Shown: positions 37,926 to 47,521, counted from the stretch's first letter. The stretch is DNA of 64,000 bases from Maribacter vaceletii (GCF_003634105.1 NZ_RBIQ01000007.1:744001-808000), one strand, 5' to 3'. The notes: generated from the letters alone by a model not told the origin. Made by a program: numbers and translations.

Positions 37926-39530
37926 ATGAAACAAAATAAATTTTTAAGTATGCTTTTTATTCTAACGCTACTGTTTGTAGGTTGTGAAGAGCAAGAAGAT
38001 TTGAATATAACTGATGTGAGCCATCGAGTTATTGTAACCTCCGAAATGAACTTTGAAAACAAAGTAATTGTTGGTGGAGATATTGATTTTGGGGATATAT
38101 CCCGTGGTGTTGAATCTAGAACATGGACTTTACCTGCAAATGGAAACATTGTCGATGGAGGAAGTGGACAGACATCATCCGAAAATGTTATTAAAGCAAA
38201 ATTTAATAAAGCAGGTGTTTATGATGTTGTACTTAATCAAAAATTCAAAGGAAATGTTTTTCGCAATGAAGATAGTAGTGAACCTAGCGATACTAGAGAG
38301 TTAGATACTACAATTGTAGTAACCGTACTAGACTCCATCTCTTCAGTATTAAAGGCACACCGTGTTAATCCAGATGGTAGTACTGGTACGGAGCTAAATT
38401 TAGCAGATAATGCCGAACATGAATTAGAAGCGAGTAATTTCATTCGATTAAGTTATACAGCAATTGGAGAACCTCAGAATATAAATTGGTCTTCTGATGG
38501 TGGAAAGCCCAATAAAATTAGTCATGAGCTTACAGATGATTTTGTAGATATGAAATTTAGCAAGTTAGGTTCTTGGGATTTACAATACATAGCTGATAGA
38601 TTTCGCCCTACCGACGCCGATACCCTTTTCTTTGAAAAGTTAATAAAGGTGATTCCTTCTACTGCTCCCGTTACTCTGGATAGAGTTGCTGAAAGAGAGG
38701 ATCTAATTACTTTAGAATTTAGTAGAGAAATAGATGCTGCAACGGTAAACGCTAATGATTTCGCGGTTCGTATAGAAAATAACACAGACGAAATGAATCC
38801 TATTGTGCTTACTCCTACAGTTGCATCTGTAAGTGTTGACAAAGATGAAGCTACTATTGTTATTTTAGAACTAGATGGAACACAACTTTATAACGATGAC
38901 CAAGTTTATGTAAGTTATACTCCCGGAGCCCTAAGAACAACTGATGAAGTTGCATCTGAAGGTTTTACAGATGTACTATTAACAGATTTTGACCCTCTTA
39001 TTAATATCTACCCTAATACCGCATATGATCACAGTTTTGAATCAACAGATGTTAGCAATTATCCTTATCAAAATTGGGGAGCTCCTTGGGATGGATTTGA
39101 TATAAGTATGGACTTAGAGACTCCTCGCACAGGAGAGAAAAGTCTTAAGGTTAACTTAAGACCTAATGGTGGTATGATTGTTAGACCTGAGTCTGGAGGA
39201 AACCCTATTACTTTTCCAATAGAAACTGGTAAAAGATATGAATTTGGCTACTGGATATACATCGAAAGTGATTTAACTGCACTTCCAACTGGTAGTGAAT
39301 CTGCAGATATTCAACTTTATGCGCATGACTGGAGTGGACCAAATCTGGTGCCAACTACATTTACTTCTGACATGCCTACAGGGGAGTGGTTTTACCAAAG
39401 TCAAATATTCGATGCAGGAGCTGGTCGTGACATAACTTGGTTAATTAGAGGATTTAACGAATTTCATGATAATGCTCTTGTCTTCTATTTAGATGACTTT
39501 TTCTTAGCTGAGGTTCCTGTTAGACCATAA
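37926..39530 (+). CDS. multi-domain surface lipoprotein with PKD-like and carbohydrate-binding-like domains
   Basis: 534 residues from the ATG at 37926. A TTG at 37917 is a less likely start, being only three codons longer with no gain. The lipobox is LLFVGCEEQED (Cys19). A PKD-like domain (about 30-115, SRTWTLPANG and FNKAGVYDVVL), a second Ig-like domain (135-235), a SwmB/Big_5-type domain (about 240-350, LEFSREIDAATVNANDF) and a C-terminal jelly-roll of CBM type (about 360-534, SFESTDVSNYPYQNWG) follow in order. It stands in the SusE position, 11 bp after the SusD stop, and probably binds algal galactan at the cell surface. Confidence 0.75.
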   Translation: MKQNKFLSMLFILTLLFVGCEEQEDLNITDVSHRVIVTSEMNFENKVIVGGDIDFGDISRGVESRTWTLPANGNIVDGGSGQTSSENVIKAKFNKAGVYDVVLNQKFKGNVFRNEDSSEPSDTRELDTTIVVTVLDSISSVLKAHRVNPDGSTGTELNLADNAEHELEASNFIRLSYTAIGEPQNINWSSDGGKPNKISHELTDDFVDMKFSKLGSWDLQYIADRFRPTDADTLFFEKLIKVIPSTAPVTLDRVAEREDLITLEFSREIDAATVNANDFAVRIENNTDEMNPIVLTPTVASVSVDKDEATIVILELDGTQLYNDDQVYVSYTPGALRTTDEVASEGFTDVLLTDFDPLINIYPNTAYDHSFESTDVSNYPYQNWGAPWDGFDISMDLETPRTGEKSLKVNLRPNGGMIVRPESGGNPITFPIETGKRYEFGYWIYIESDLTALPTGSESADIQLYAHDWSGPNLVPTTFTSDMPTGEWFYQSQIFDAGAGRDITWLIRGFNEFHDNALVFYLDDFFLAEVPVRP

Positions 39531-40070
39531 TTTTGAACGCGAAATTAGTAAAGCACTAATTAGAAATATTAGATGACTTATTAAAATAGCGTTATAAAGT
39601 TTAGTATATAAAAAAGGGGTAGTAATTTTAAATTACTACCCCTTTTATTTATCCCTTATTTCTGCAATTCCAATTTTAGTTAAGGATTTACTATGACAAT
39701 ACATAGAATTAGATCAAAGAGGTATTCTTATATTGTAAATTATCGTATTATTACTAATGACACATATTTTAAACTTGAATTTAAATAGTATAATCTATTA
39801 ATTCTTATTGGTCTTAACATTAGGCCTATACAATCCTCTCACAGTATTTATATATAGATTTTAATTTCTAATTATGCCACAAATAACCCTTTCTAAAGCT
39901 TTTAAAGGACTTTTTGTATTTAATATATACATTATACATTACGACTCAAATATTTTGGATTAAGCATATATATCTTGGGCAAAAAAAGGACGCTTTCTTT
40001 TAGGAAGAAAAATGGGAGTAACTTTCTCTTTTAATAAAAGTCTAGGCTAACTAAATGTCATTTATAATCC
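39531..40070. other. 540-bp gene-poor region
   Basis: The region begins with the terminator of the third SusCD operon. Beyond it I find only a 31-codon ATG frame at 39693-39788, which is not convincing. The rest is AT-rich sequence on the 3' side of both flanking genes (the TPR-LuxR gene on the minus strand ends at 40071). Confidence 0.6.
39611..39650. terminator. strong rho-independent terminator
   Basis: A perfect 17-bp stem (39612-39628 and 39630-39646) with A on the left and T on the right, 82 bp past the stop of the lipoprotein gene. It ends the SusC/SusD/lipoprotein operon and could also stop transcripts from the other side. Confidence 0.88.
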
Positions 40071-41657
40071 TTAAAATTTTGTCATAAACTTAACAAGGTT
40101 AGTTCCTTTTTTTAAGTTTAATTTTTTTCTTAGTCTATACCTAGATGTATGGGCACTTTCTATTGTAATTCCCAATAAAGAAGACATTTCTTTACTAGAA
40201 AAACCAAGTTTAAGTAAGGCGCATAGCTTTAAATCTGTTTGACTTAAGGTTGGGTATTTATTTTGAATATTCTTGTAAAAATTTTGATTTACAGAAATAA
40301 ACCTAGTTTCAAACTCTTTCCAGCTATCTCCAATAGAGTTTTGAAAACTATTAACCATACTATGTATTGCCCTAACATCAATATCTTCCCCTTTGGCAAT
40401 ACTATTTTTTAATTTAACTATAAACTCTTCCTTTTCTATTAATTGCAGTACAGAAGTTGTAAGTTCTCTATTCTTTAACTTCATAACCTCATTAATTTTT
40501 TCCTTTTCCAAATTATTTTTTCTTCTTAGATTTCTAAAAAAAAGAAAACCATACAGTAACAAAAAAACAATGACCGCTGTCATTAAAATATTTCGTAAAA
40601 AACTAATTCTTTTTTGGGTTTCAAGTTTTTGAATTTTTGCCTCATTAAGCATTTCTATTTCCTTTTCTTTTTGAAGCCTATATTTATCCTTTATTTCTAT
40701 TAAATGCTTATTGTTTTTACTACTTCTTCCAAATATTTTTTCATTTAATTTTTCAGCTTTATCTTTATACATAAACGCTTCTTTATAATTACCACTATTA
40801 TAATATAGTTCTGATAAAATATCATAATTAAATAATTTATATCCTAAATGCTTATTATACTTTTCAGAGAAAGCAAGAGAGTTTTTAAATGAATTTATTC
40901 CTTTACTATAATCCCCTTTATGCGTATATATTTTGCCAAAAAGAAAATGAATAATGGATAGATATGAAGGGTCTTTTTTTGCAAAATAATCTTTAGCTTT
41001 ATTTAATTTACTAAGAGATTCTTTGTAATCTTTTTTTACAATTGCATTATAATAAGCAACTTCGGACTCTACATAAATGGATTTTTCATTAGGCCCTATT
41101 TCTTTTAAGGTTACCTTGCAGCTGTCTAAATAAACTTTAGCCATTTTTAAGTTATTATTTACTCGGTAACAATTAACTATTGCAAAATAGTTACTAACTA
41201 AATAATCATTTCCAATTTTTTTTTGCTTAACCAATTTTTTTTTAAGCTTTAAAGATCTATTAAAATAATCTAAAGACTCTTGTTCCCTTCTATAGGAATT
41301 ATATAACCAGCCTAATTCCTGATAAATCATAGACTTAGAAATAGTATCACTAGACAAATCGGCAAGAATTAAAGCATCCCAATAACCGTCATAGGATTTT
41401 CCATAATCTAATATATTACTGTAAAGTGCAGATAGTTGACATAAACTATTAATCAAGTTTAATGTGTCTTTTTCTTTACTATAATTATCAATACCCCTAT
41501 TTAAATAATAAACAGCACTATCTATATTTTTTTCTGTTAACTGCCTTGCCTTTTCAATATACTTATTTGTTACATAAGGTTCTTGCCCATTTGCATATGT
41601 ACATAATATGCATAAAATAATGATGAACACTTTTTGTAACCCCATACCATTTTTCAT
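40071..41657 (-). CDS. TPR-containing membrane regulator with LuxR-type HTH
   Basis: 528 residues. The signal peptide (ends TYANGQ) is followed by TPR-like repeats (about 40-330, for example SLDYFNRSLKLKKKL and GINSFKNSLAF), a helical linker and one membrane helix (around 352-372, MTAVIVFLLLYGFLFF). A cytoplasmic coiled coil and a C-terminal LuxR/GerE-type HTH (about 470-525, LSQTDLKLCALLKLGFSSKEMSSLLGI) end the chain. It has no receiver or kinase domain. It lies next to and divergent from the GH117 gene and may sense an envelope or sugar signal and control the agar genes (inference). Confidence 0.85.
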   Translation of the reverse strand: MKNGMGLQKVFIIILCILCTYANGQEPYVTNKYIEKARQLTEKNIDSAVYYLNRGIDNYSKEKDTLNLINSLCQLSALYSNILDYGKSYDGYWDALILADLSSDTISKSMIYQELGWLYNSYRREQESLDYFNRSLKLKKKLVKQKKIGNDYLVSNYFAIVNCYRVNNNLKMAKVYLDSCKVTLKEIGPNEKSIYVESEVAYYNAIVKKDYKESLSKLNKAKDYFAKKDPSYLSIIHFLFGKIYTHKGDYSKGINSFKNSLAFSEKYNKHLGYKLFNYDILSELYYNSGNYKEAFMYKDKAEKLNEKIFGRSSKNNKHLIEIKDKYRLQKEKEIEMLNEAKIQKLETQKRISFLRNILMTAVIVFLLLYGFLFFRNLRRKNNLEKEKINEVMKLKNRELTTSVLQLIEKEEFIVKLKNSIAKGEDIDVRAIHSMVNSFQNSIGDSWKEFETRFISVNQNFYKNIQNKYPTLSQTDLKLCALLKLGFSSKEMSSLLGITIESAHTSRYRLRKKLNLKKGTNLVKFMTKF

Positions 41658-41933
41658 TTTCTAAAATTTTACTTCATATCTATTTATATGACAGTACTAT
41701 CCAAATTTAATACTGAACAAATTCAATGCTGTTAATGTCTAACTCAATATAATATTTGATTAGTTATAATCCATTATAATTACACTCCTTTTTAGGAATG
41801 TTCAGTTTTAATTCATCAAAAAATAAGGGTTTTTCACCTTATTAAATTCATTTTTGTATAAAAAGAAGTTAAAAAAATATCAATATAGCAATGACTATTA
41901 AAATCCTATTAGAAATAATTTAAATAAATCAAA

Positions 41934-43154
41934 ATGAAATTAAAAAAAAGAATACTCACTTTTCTGTCCCTTTCAACGTTACTAATTACGACTTATTCTA
42001 CTGCACAAAATACATCCTCTACAAATTCCCAAAAATTAGAAATCTCTAAAATAAGCAAAGAACAAATAGATCATTTAGGCATAACAGATGTAAACCATTT
42101 AAGCGCAGCATCTAAAAGAGCTTTAAAGTGGCCTACAGACCTTGGCAACGAATGGTTTGTAGAGTTTTCTAACCTAAGTCCCTTAAAAGGAGATTTAGCC
42201 TATGAAGAAGGGGTAGTACGTAGAGATCCTAGTGCCATGATAAAAGAGAATGGCAAATATTATGTATGGTATTCTAAAAGTACCGGGCCAACACAAGGGT
42301 TTGGAGGCGATGTTGAAAACAAAAAAGTTTTTCCTTGGGATCGTTGCGACATTTGGTATGCAACTTCTGAAGATGGAGAAACATGGAAAGAAGAAGGCCT
42401 AGCTGTTGCTAGAGGAAAAAAAGGAGAATATGATGACAGGTCTGTGTTTACAGTTGAGATAATGAAACATGAAAACAAATACTATTTATCTTATCAAACC
42501 GTAAAATCTCCATATACAGTTCGAGTAAAAAACCAAATAGGATTAGCTTGGTCTAATTCTCCAAATGGTCCATGGACAAAAAGTAAAGAACCTATACTTA
42601 GCCCCGCAGATAATGGAATATGGAAAGGAGAAAAACAAGATAGATTTGCTGTAGAACAAAAAGGTGATTTTGATAGTCATAAAGTACATGACCCTTGTAT
42701 AATACCTTATAAAGGTAAATTTTATCTTTATTATAAAGGGGAGCAAATGGGAGAAGAAATTACTTTTGGAGGTAGGCAAATACGTCATGGTCTTGCCATA
42801 GCAGATAAGCCAGAAGGCCCTTATATAAAATCTCCTTACAACCCAATAAGTAATAGTGGACATGAAATTTGTGTTTGGCCATATAATGGAGGTATTGCGG
42901 CATTAATAACTACAGACGGTCCAGAAAAAAATACTATTCAATGGTCTCTAGATGGTATAAATTTTGAAATAATGTCTGTAATACCAGGAGTAAAAGCTCA
43001 TGCAATTGGCCTTAACAGAGCAAGTGATAATGAAAAAGAGCCAACAGAAATATTAAGATGGGGCTTATCTCATATGTATAATAGCTGGGACTATCAAAGT
43101 ATTATGAGTTTTACATCAAAAACAAAAAAACAGCATAGAGCTAAAGGAGAGTAA
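41934..43154 (+). CDS. ahgA: GH117 3,6-anhydro-alpha-L-galactosidase (neoagarobiose hydrolase)
   Basis: 406 residues, with a signal peptide ending YSTAQ. The five-bladed propeller carries the family blocks RRDPSAMI (Asp98), WDRCDIWYATSEDG, YDDRSVFTVE, KVHDPCIIPY (Asp253) and NSGHEICVWPY (His310, Glu311). These correspond, with a constant one-residue offset, to the catalytic Asp97, Asp252 and Glu310 recalled for the Zobellia enzyme Zg4663. It releases 3,6-anhydro-L-galactose from the non-reducing end of neoagaro-oligosaccharides, the last step in agar breakdown. It is exported, probably periplasmic. A terminator follows at 43173-43213, so it is transcribed alone. Confidence 0.95.
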   Translation: MKLKKRILTFLSLSTLLITTYSTAQNTSSTNSQKLEISKISKEQIDHLGITDVNHLSAASKRALKWPTDLGNEWFVEFSNLSPLKGDLAYEEGVVRRDPSAMIKENGKYYVWYSKSTGPTQGFGGDVENKKVFPWDRCDIWYATSEDGETWKEEGLAVARGKKGEYDDRSVFTVEIMKHENKYYLSYQTVKSPYTVRVKNQIGLAWSNSPNGPWTKSKEPILSPADNGIWKGEKQDRFAVEQKGDFDSHKVHDPCIIPYKGKFYLYYKGEQMGEEITFGGRQIRHGLAIADKPEGPYIKSPYNPISNSGHEICVWPYNGGIAALITTDGPEKNTIQWSLDGINFEIMSVIPGVKAHAIGLNRASDNEKEPTEILRWGLSHMYNSWDYQSIMSFTSKTKKQHRAKGE

Positions 43155-43172
43155 CTACAAAAAATAATGAGC

Positions 43173-43213
43173 AAAAAGGGTAGTTTCTAAAAATAGTTAC
43201 TACCCTTTTTTTA
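43173..43213 (+). terminator. rho-independent terminator
   Basis: A 12-bp perfect stem (43173-43184 and 43199-43210) with a 14-nt loop and a T-run after it, 19 bp past the GH117 stop. It separates this gene from its GH117-like neighbour. Confidence 0.85.
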
Positions 43214-43317
43214 TTACATAACTAACCTTAAAGATAAACTATATAAAAAAAACAACTACTAAATAAGCAATACTATAGATATATAATTTCAGTATAAAAG
43301 TAAACGCAACTTGTATT

Positions 43318-44565
43318 ATGATAAGAAAAACAAATAGAAAGAAAGAAATGAATTTTGTCTTAGTCCTTATTATACTAGGTCTGTTTTCATGTCAAAACAA
43401 AAAATCAGAAAAATACGAAAGTGCATCCTATAAACGATTTCGTGAAAACAAGGTAGTCTATGAAAAATATAATGAGTTTAACACCCAATTTACATTTAAA
43501 AAAATTGAAGGTTTTGATTTTGAAAAAGGAGTGGAGCGCTATTACCCCTCAAGTATTATAAAAAAAGATAGTACATACTTCATGTGGTATTCAAAACCTA
43601 AATTAAATACTAAAGTAGTTGGACCAAACAACGCAAATGACAGTTTAAGAGCTTTTCATTGGGATTTATGTGATATTTGGTATGCAACATCTTCCGACGG
43701 ATTTAAATGGGAAGAACAAGGTGCAGCTGTTTCTCGTGGCAAAGTGGGCAACTATGATCATCGTAGTGTATTTAATCCAGAAATATTGTTTGCTAATGGC
43801 AAGTACTACTTAGCTTATCAGGCGGCTAAAAGTATAAAAGATGCTCGATGGTCCAAATTATTTATTACATCAGGAGATTTTACCCCAAATGTTATTGGGA
43901 TGTCCGTAGCAGATTCCCCGAATGGTCCTTGGAAAGCCTTAGATGAACCCATTCTACAACCAGGCTCACAAAAGGAATGGGATGCAGAAGTTATACATGA
44001 ACCTACTTTTTTTGTTAAAGGAGGACAATACTTTCTATATTACAAAAGTCATGGGCGACTACCGTGGACTACTAATATTTCTCCAGGAGAATATAATAAA
44101 GAACATGCAGACATACCACTTTCCACTGGCGTTGCCATAGCAAATAATCCAGAAGGTCCGTATGTTAAATCTAAATATAACCCAGTCTTAATGGGTGGTC
44201 ATGGTAGTATGGTATGGCCATATCGTAATGGTGTTTGTGCAACATTACCCGAGGGGCCAGAAAGAAATAGTATCCTATTTGCTGAAGATGGAATAAATTT
44301 TTATCCTGTTATTCAGGGGCTTACCATTCCTAAAGGTGGTGGAACATATAGACCCGGAAAATTTACAGATGTTAATGTAGAACCAGGACAAGGTATAACC
44401 TGGGGAATTAGCCATAAGTTATTTCCTTACTATCATTTTGTACGTTTTGAGTGTAATTTATCTTTAGAAAATGGCAATAAAGTTAGAGAAAAGCATAATA
44501 TGATTAAGGATTATAAAAATAGTATCGACTATAAATATGACTCTCGATTAAAGACTACAAATTAA
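43318..44565 (+). CDS. GH117-like lipoprotein with replaced catalytic acids
   Basis: 415 residues. A lipoprotein signal (LIILGLFSCQNKK, Cys25) anchors the protein. The ATG at 43318 is used here; one at 43348 would give a shorter n-region and is possible. The propeller matches the upstream GH117 closely (WDLCDIWYATSSDG, YDHRSVFNPE, SPNGPW, AIANNPEGPYVKS, GGHGSMVWPY). However, the three catalytic acids are changed: Asp98 aligns with Tyr76, Asp253 with Glu228 and Glu311 with Gly296. Only the His (His295) is kept. GH117 has divergent clades, at least one without activity on neoagarobiose. The function is unknown: binding, another substrate, or another mechanism. Confidence 0.9.
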   Translation: MIRKTNRKKEMNFVLVLIILGLFSCQNKKSEKYESASYKRFRENKVVYEKYNEFNTQFTFKKIEGFDFEKGVERYYPSSIIKKDSTYFMWYSKPKLNTKVVGPNNANDSLRAFHWDLCDIWYATSSDGFKWEEQGAAVSRGKVGNYDHRSVFNPEILFANGKYYLAYQAAKSIKDARWSKLFITSGDFTPNVIGMSVADSPNGPWKALDEPILQPGSQKEWDAEVIHEPTFFVKGGQYFLYYKSHGRLPWTTNISPGEYNKEHADIPLSTGVAIANNPEGPYVKSKYNPVLMGGHGSMVWPYRNGVCATLPEGPERNSILFAEDGINFYPVIQGLTIPKGGGTYRPGKFTDVNVEPGQGITWGISHKLFPYYHFVRFECNLSLENGNKVREKHNMIKDYKNSIDYKYDSRLKTTN

Positions 44566-44584
44566 AACTAAACCATAAAAATTA

Positions 44585-44614
44585 AAAAGGGCATAACATT
44601 ATGCTATGCCCTAT
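44585..44614 (-). terminator. rho-independent terminator of the minus-strand GH16 gene
   Basis: An 8-bp stem (44588-44595 and 44605-44612). On the minus strand it is followed by TTTTTAATTTTTA, so it serves the GH16 gene whose stop is at 44652. On the plus strand the T-run is missing. Confidence 0.75.
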
Positions 44615-44651
44615 ACTCAAAACTAAACTTAACTCAAATTCTTAATATATT

Positions 44652-45635
44652 CTACTTATCATTTAACTTCCATGTACGTACCCAATCTACACGCATAGTA
44701 TTTTTAGAATCATTGTTTAATTCTTCTTTTTGCGGTAGACCTCCCAAATAACATTCTGTAGAAGTCCACATATCAAATATTAACTCTAAATCTCTTGTAA
44801 AATCTTGATTAGTTGTAACAGTACCAGCTTCTTCCCCATTTAAATAAAATTGCACAGTTCTAGCATCTTTCCACCAGGCGCCTACAATATGGTATGTTTC
44901 ATCCCAAGTTTTGTCTTTATTAGGATTGGCATCAGATAACATCCTAGTATCAAAATTATCTTCATGCCTTTCCGTTACACCTGATTTAGCAATAAAGTAT
45001 TGTGAATTCATCTGTGTAGGGAAATCCCAAGGTGTCCATGGAAAATTACTTGGTTTTGTTGTTTGATCGCTACATTCTGGCGTTGGGTTCGCATTATTCT
45101 CAACAACATCAATCTCATCCCTATTATCTATATCTCCATTATTTAACCAAAAAGTATTAAAAGCAGAAATACTAGAAGTTTTCATACTACATTCTGTGTA
45201 CATTGGGTAACTAATTTGAGTTTTTGAATGTACACGGGCAGTTTGAAACCAGTTAGAAGGATCATCTCGAAGTGTAGCCTTAATACAAAGTTTACCGTCT
45301 TCTACAAAAGAATTTTCCTCGCGCATCCATACCGGCGTATTACCGTAATTCCAAAAAGAATTAAACCACTTATCCTCATCCCAAGCATCAAATTCATCTG
45401 ACATTTCTTCTACCTTTTCCCATTTTTTACCTTCTGGGGTTTTATCTATAACAGAAACAAATGACGGTAAATTAGGGTCTAAATCTGAAAGTTCAAATGG
45501 TTCAATAGTATCCTTATCGTCATCTTTTACAGGATCTTTAACCTCTTTTTTCTCTTCCTCTCCATTTTCTGAACTAGAGGAACAAGAAAAAAAAAGACCT
45601 GTAATAGCAAAAAATGCAATTAAATATATTTTCAT
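44652..45635 (-). CDS. GH16 endo-hydrolase lipoprotein (beta-agarase/porphyranase type)
   Basis: 327 residues. The lipobox (GLFFSCSSSSENG, Cys18) is followed by an acidic linker (25-55, rich in E, K and D) and one GH16 jelly-roll domain. The catalytic signature DEIDVVEN has Glu174 as nucleophile, Asp176 and Glu179 as acid/base. PVWMREENSFVEDGKLCIKA and TARVHSKTQ are typical of the agarase/porphyranase branch. It cuts internal beta-1,4 bonds of agar-type galactans at the cell surface. It is followed by a minus-strand terminator and shares an operon with the DUF1080 lipoprotein (11 bp apart). Agarase and porphyranase cannot be told apart by eye here. Confidence 0.9.
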   Translation of the reverse strand: MKIYLIAFFAITGLFFSCSSSSENGEEEKKEVKDPVKDDDKDTIEPFELSDLDPNLPSFVSVIDKTPEGKKWEKVEEMSDEFDAWDEDKWFNSFWNYGNTPVWMREENSFVEDGKLCIKATLRDDPSNWFQTARVHSKTQISYPMYTECSMKTSSISAFNTFWLNNGDIDNRDEIDVVENNANPTPECSDQTTKPSNFPWTPWDFPTQMNSQYFIAKSGVTERHEDNFDTRMLSDANPNKDKTWDETYHIVGAWWKDARTVQFYLNGEEAGTVTTNQDFTRDLELIFDMWTSTECYLGGLPQKEELNNDSKNTMRVDWVRTWKLNDK

Positions 45636-45646
45636 GCTTATTAATT

Positions 45647-46543
45647 TTAAAAAAGTTCTTTTTGTTGTTGTGTTAGTGAATCTATCTCTCTTATCTTAAT
45701 ATCTTTAAAAAACACTTCGGCAGCTTCACTTTGTAATTGTATTTTACCTTTAGTCAATGGTATTGCTTTCCCATTTTCATCTATATATCTAGAGTTTTTT
45801 AATATCATTACAACTTCTCCATTAACTACGTGCAAACTTTTACCTTCAAAACAAATTAAATCGATTGTATTCCATTCATCATGTTTTTTTTCAAAGTCAC
45901 CACTACGTAAACAGTAATTTTTATAAGGGCTACCCATACCAATTGGTAAAAAGTCTTGATTCTTATTTGCAGACGGATCTAAAACAGACTCGGGTTTATA
46001 TGCTCTAATATCTATAGCAGAATTTGCTTGACTCCAAAAATCTCCAGTATGCCCTTCCATAATTTGAAACTCTTGAGATAACATCCATGAGCGCCAATAC
46101 TCTACAGCCATTGGGCCTATAGAATGATATAAAATACCAGAATCTTTGAGCAAATCTTTACGATAAGCCCATTTTTGATTTCCCCATTTATATTTTAACT
46201 GAAAATGGTAATTCTTATATTCTTTTTTTGTTATTAAACAGCCATAATATTCCCCTGTATTTTTTATAATAGTATCTTCCCCTTCTTGTAAAGTTGTAAA
46301 AACACTATAACCTTTATTGTTTATACCTATAGGCATAATTTCTTCACCATTCTTATCTTTTGGCACCGAACCATCATAACCAACTTGGTGTTGGTAACTT
46401 AAATAAGTATCCCACTGTGTTAATTCTTTATCTATTAATTCTTCCCACTCATAAACCTCATCAAGATTTTGTTTTTCTTTTTTTTCTTGATTACAAGAAA
46501 TTAAAAGTAAAAGTATAGGCAAAACGTTTTTACAAAGTTTCAT
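45647..46543 (-). CDS. DUF1080 (3-keto-disaccharide hydrolase family) lipoprotein
   Basis: 298 residues. The lipobox (LLLISCNQEKK, Cys17) is followed by a jelly-roll of the DUF1080 family: YGCLITKKEYKNYHFQLKYKWG (around 98-119), DSGILYH (around 134-140), EFQIMEGHTGDFW and VEYWRSWMLSQ, then EWNTIDLICFEG and the last strand AEVFFKDIKIREID. Family members have been linked to hydrolysis or elimination on 3-keto-glycosides, and some also act as lectin-like domains. It is first in the operon with GH16 (11 bp). Its pairing with agar enzymes and with the TIM-barrel lipoprotein nearby suggests a modified galactan-breakdown step (inference). Confidence 0.85.
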   Translation of the reverse strand: MKLCKNVLPILLLLISCNQEKKEKQNLDEVYEWEELIDKELTQWDTYLSYQHQVGYDGSVPKDKNGEEIMPIGINNKGYSVFTTLQEGEDTIIKNTGEYYGCLITKKEYKNYHFQLKYKWGNQKWAYRKDLLKDSGILYHSIGPMAVEYWRSWMLSQEFQIMEGHTGDFWSQANSAIDIRAYKPESVLDPSANKNQDFLPIGMGSPYKNYCLRSGDFEKKHDEWNTIDLICFEGKSLHVVNGEVVMILKNSRYIDENGKAIPLTKGKIQLQSEAAEVFFKDIKIREIDSLTQQQKELF

Positions 46544-46852
46544 ACTATTAATTAGTTAATTATTTAAAGTTAAATTCTATTGAAGAAAAATAAATATGTT
46601 ATTCTGCGAACTATAAAATGTATTACTACAATACATATTTTAATAAAATATACTCTAGTAATATTACAAAAAAACCTAGCAAAGCTTACTATAATACAGT
46701 AGTTTAAGTGTGTTGTCTAGTTTTTATTCATGGAAAAAACTAACAACAGCAAAAACAGCAATTTTAAAATTTAATATATTCAGTTTTTATCTATGTATGT
46801 TTAGCTGCCAACTTTAATAATTTGTTTTATTTTTAAGAAAACAATATTTAAT
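46544..46852. other. 309-bp divergent promoter region
   Basis: AT-rich, with no gene seen. It lies between the minus-strand DUF1080/GH16 operon and the plus-strand VOC gene and must hold promoters for both. I see no clear repeat or operator. Confidence 0.55.
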
Positions 46853-47398
46853 ATGAAAATTTATAGTAGTAAGAGTAAAAAAGAAAAAGGTTGGGCAAAC
46901 ACTATTTTAAAATGTTGTTTTCTAACAATGTTTATTTTTTTAGGAACAAATAATATTTTTGCTCAGAGTAAGGATGCAAAAATTACAACTAAAGAAGAGA
47001 AAACAAAGGCAAGAGTTATTGGTTTAAAAAATATTTGTGTACACGTACTTCAACTAGAAAAAACTCTAAAACTTTACCGCGAAATTCTTGGTTTTAAAAT
47101 GGTTGATGCAGAAGTTTTTCACGGACCTGGTCTTGAAGGTATGTTAGCGATGAAGTTAAAAGCCGATGATTTAACTATTGGATTATCACTTACTTCTCCA
47201 GAATTTATAGATACCATTGGCCCTATAGGAAACACGAACCACAATCACTTTATGCTTAAAGTAAATGATATTGTGCCTATTGGAGATATGTTAAAAGAAG
47301 AAGGTTACGAGTTAGAAAATGAAAATTATGCTAAAGATAAATACACCTTTTTTGTAGGTCCAAATGGAGAAATCATTGGTTTATCTGCATGGGATTAA
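46853..47398 (+). CDS. exported VOC-family (glyoxalase/bleomycin-resistance-like) protein
   Basis: 181 residues. A charged n-region and a hydrophobic stretch (21-35) ending IFAQ form a signal peptide, so the product is exported. The VOC fold shows the typical first half NICVHVLQLEKTLKLYREILGF (His64 a metal ligand candidate). The second half is GNTNHNHFMLKVNDI and PNGEIIGLSAWD (Glu as another ligand candidate). VOC enzymes bind metals and catalyse isomerisations, epimerisations or ring cleavage. Export is unusual for this family. It lies 123 bp upstream of the TIM-barrel lipoprotein gene in the galactan locus. The reaction is unknown. Confidence 0.85.
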   Translation: MKIYSSKSKKEKGWANTILKCCFLTMFIFLGTNNIFAQSKDAKITTKEEKTKARVIGLKNICVHVLQLEKTLKLYREILGFKMVDAEVFHGPGLEGMLAMKLKADDLTIGLSLTSPEFIDTIGPIGNTNHNHFMLKVNDIVPIGDMLKEEGYELENENYAKDKYTFFVGPNGEIIGLSAWD

Positions 47399-47521
47399 TA
47401 CTAGTAGCATTACAGTAGTAAAAACAAAAAATATTATAAAAGCCTTTACAATTTTGTAGAGGTTTTTTGTTTATTATATTCCCTACAATTACAAAACATA
47501 AAATTTAAAACTAATATACTT

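Noticed and set aside
39693-39788. 31-codon frame in the gap after the third SusCD operon
   Set aside because: Too short, without supporting features; may be chance.
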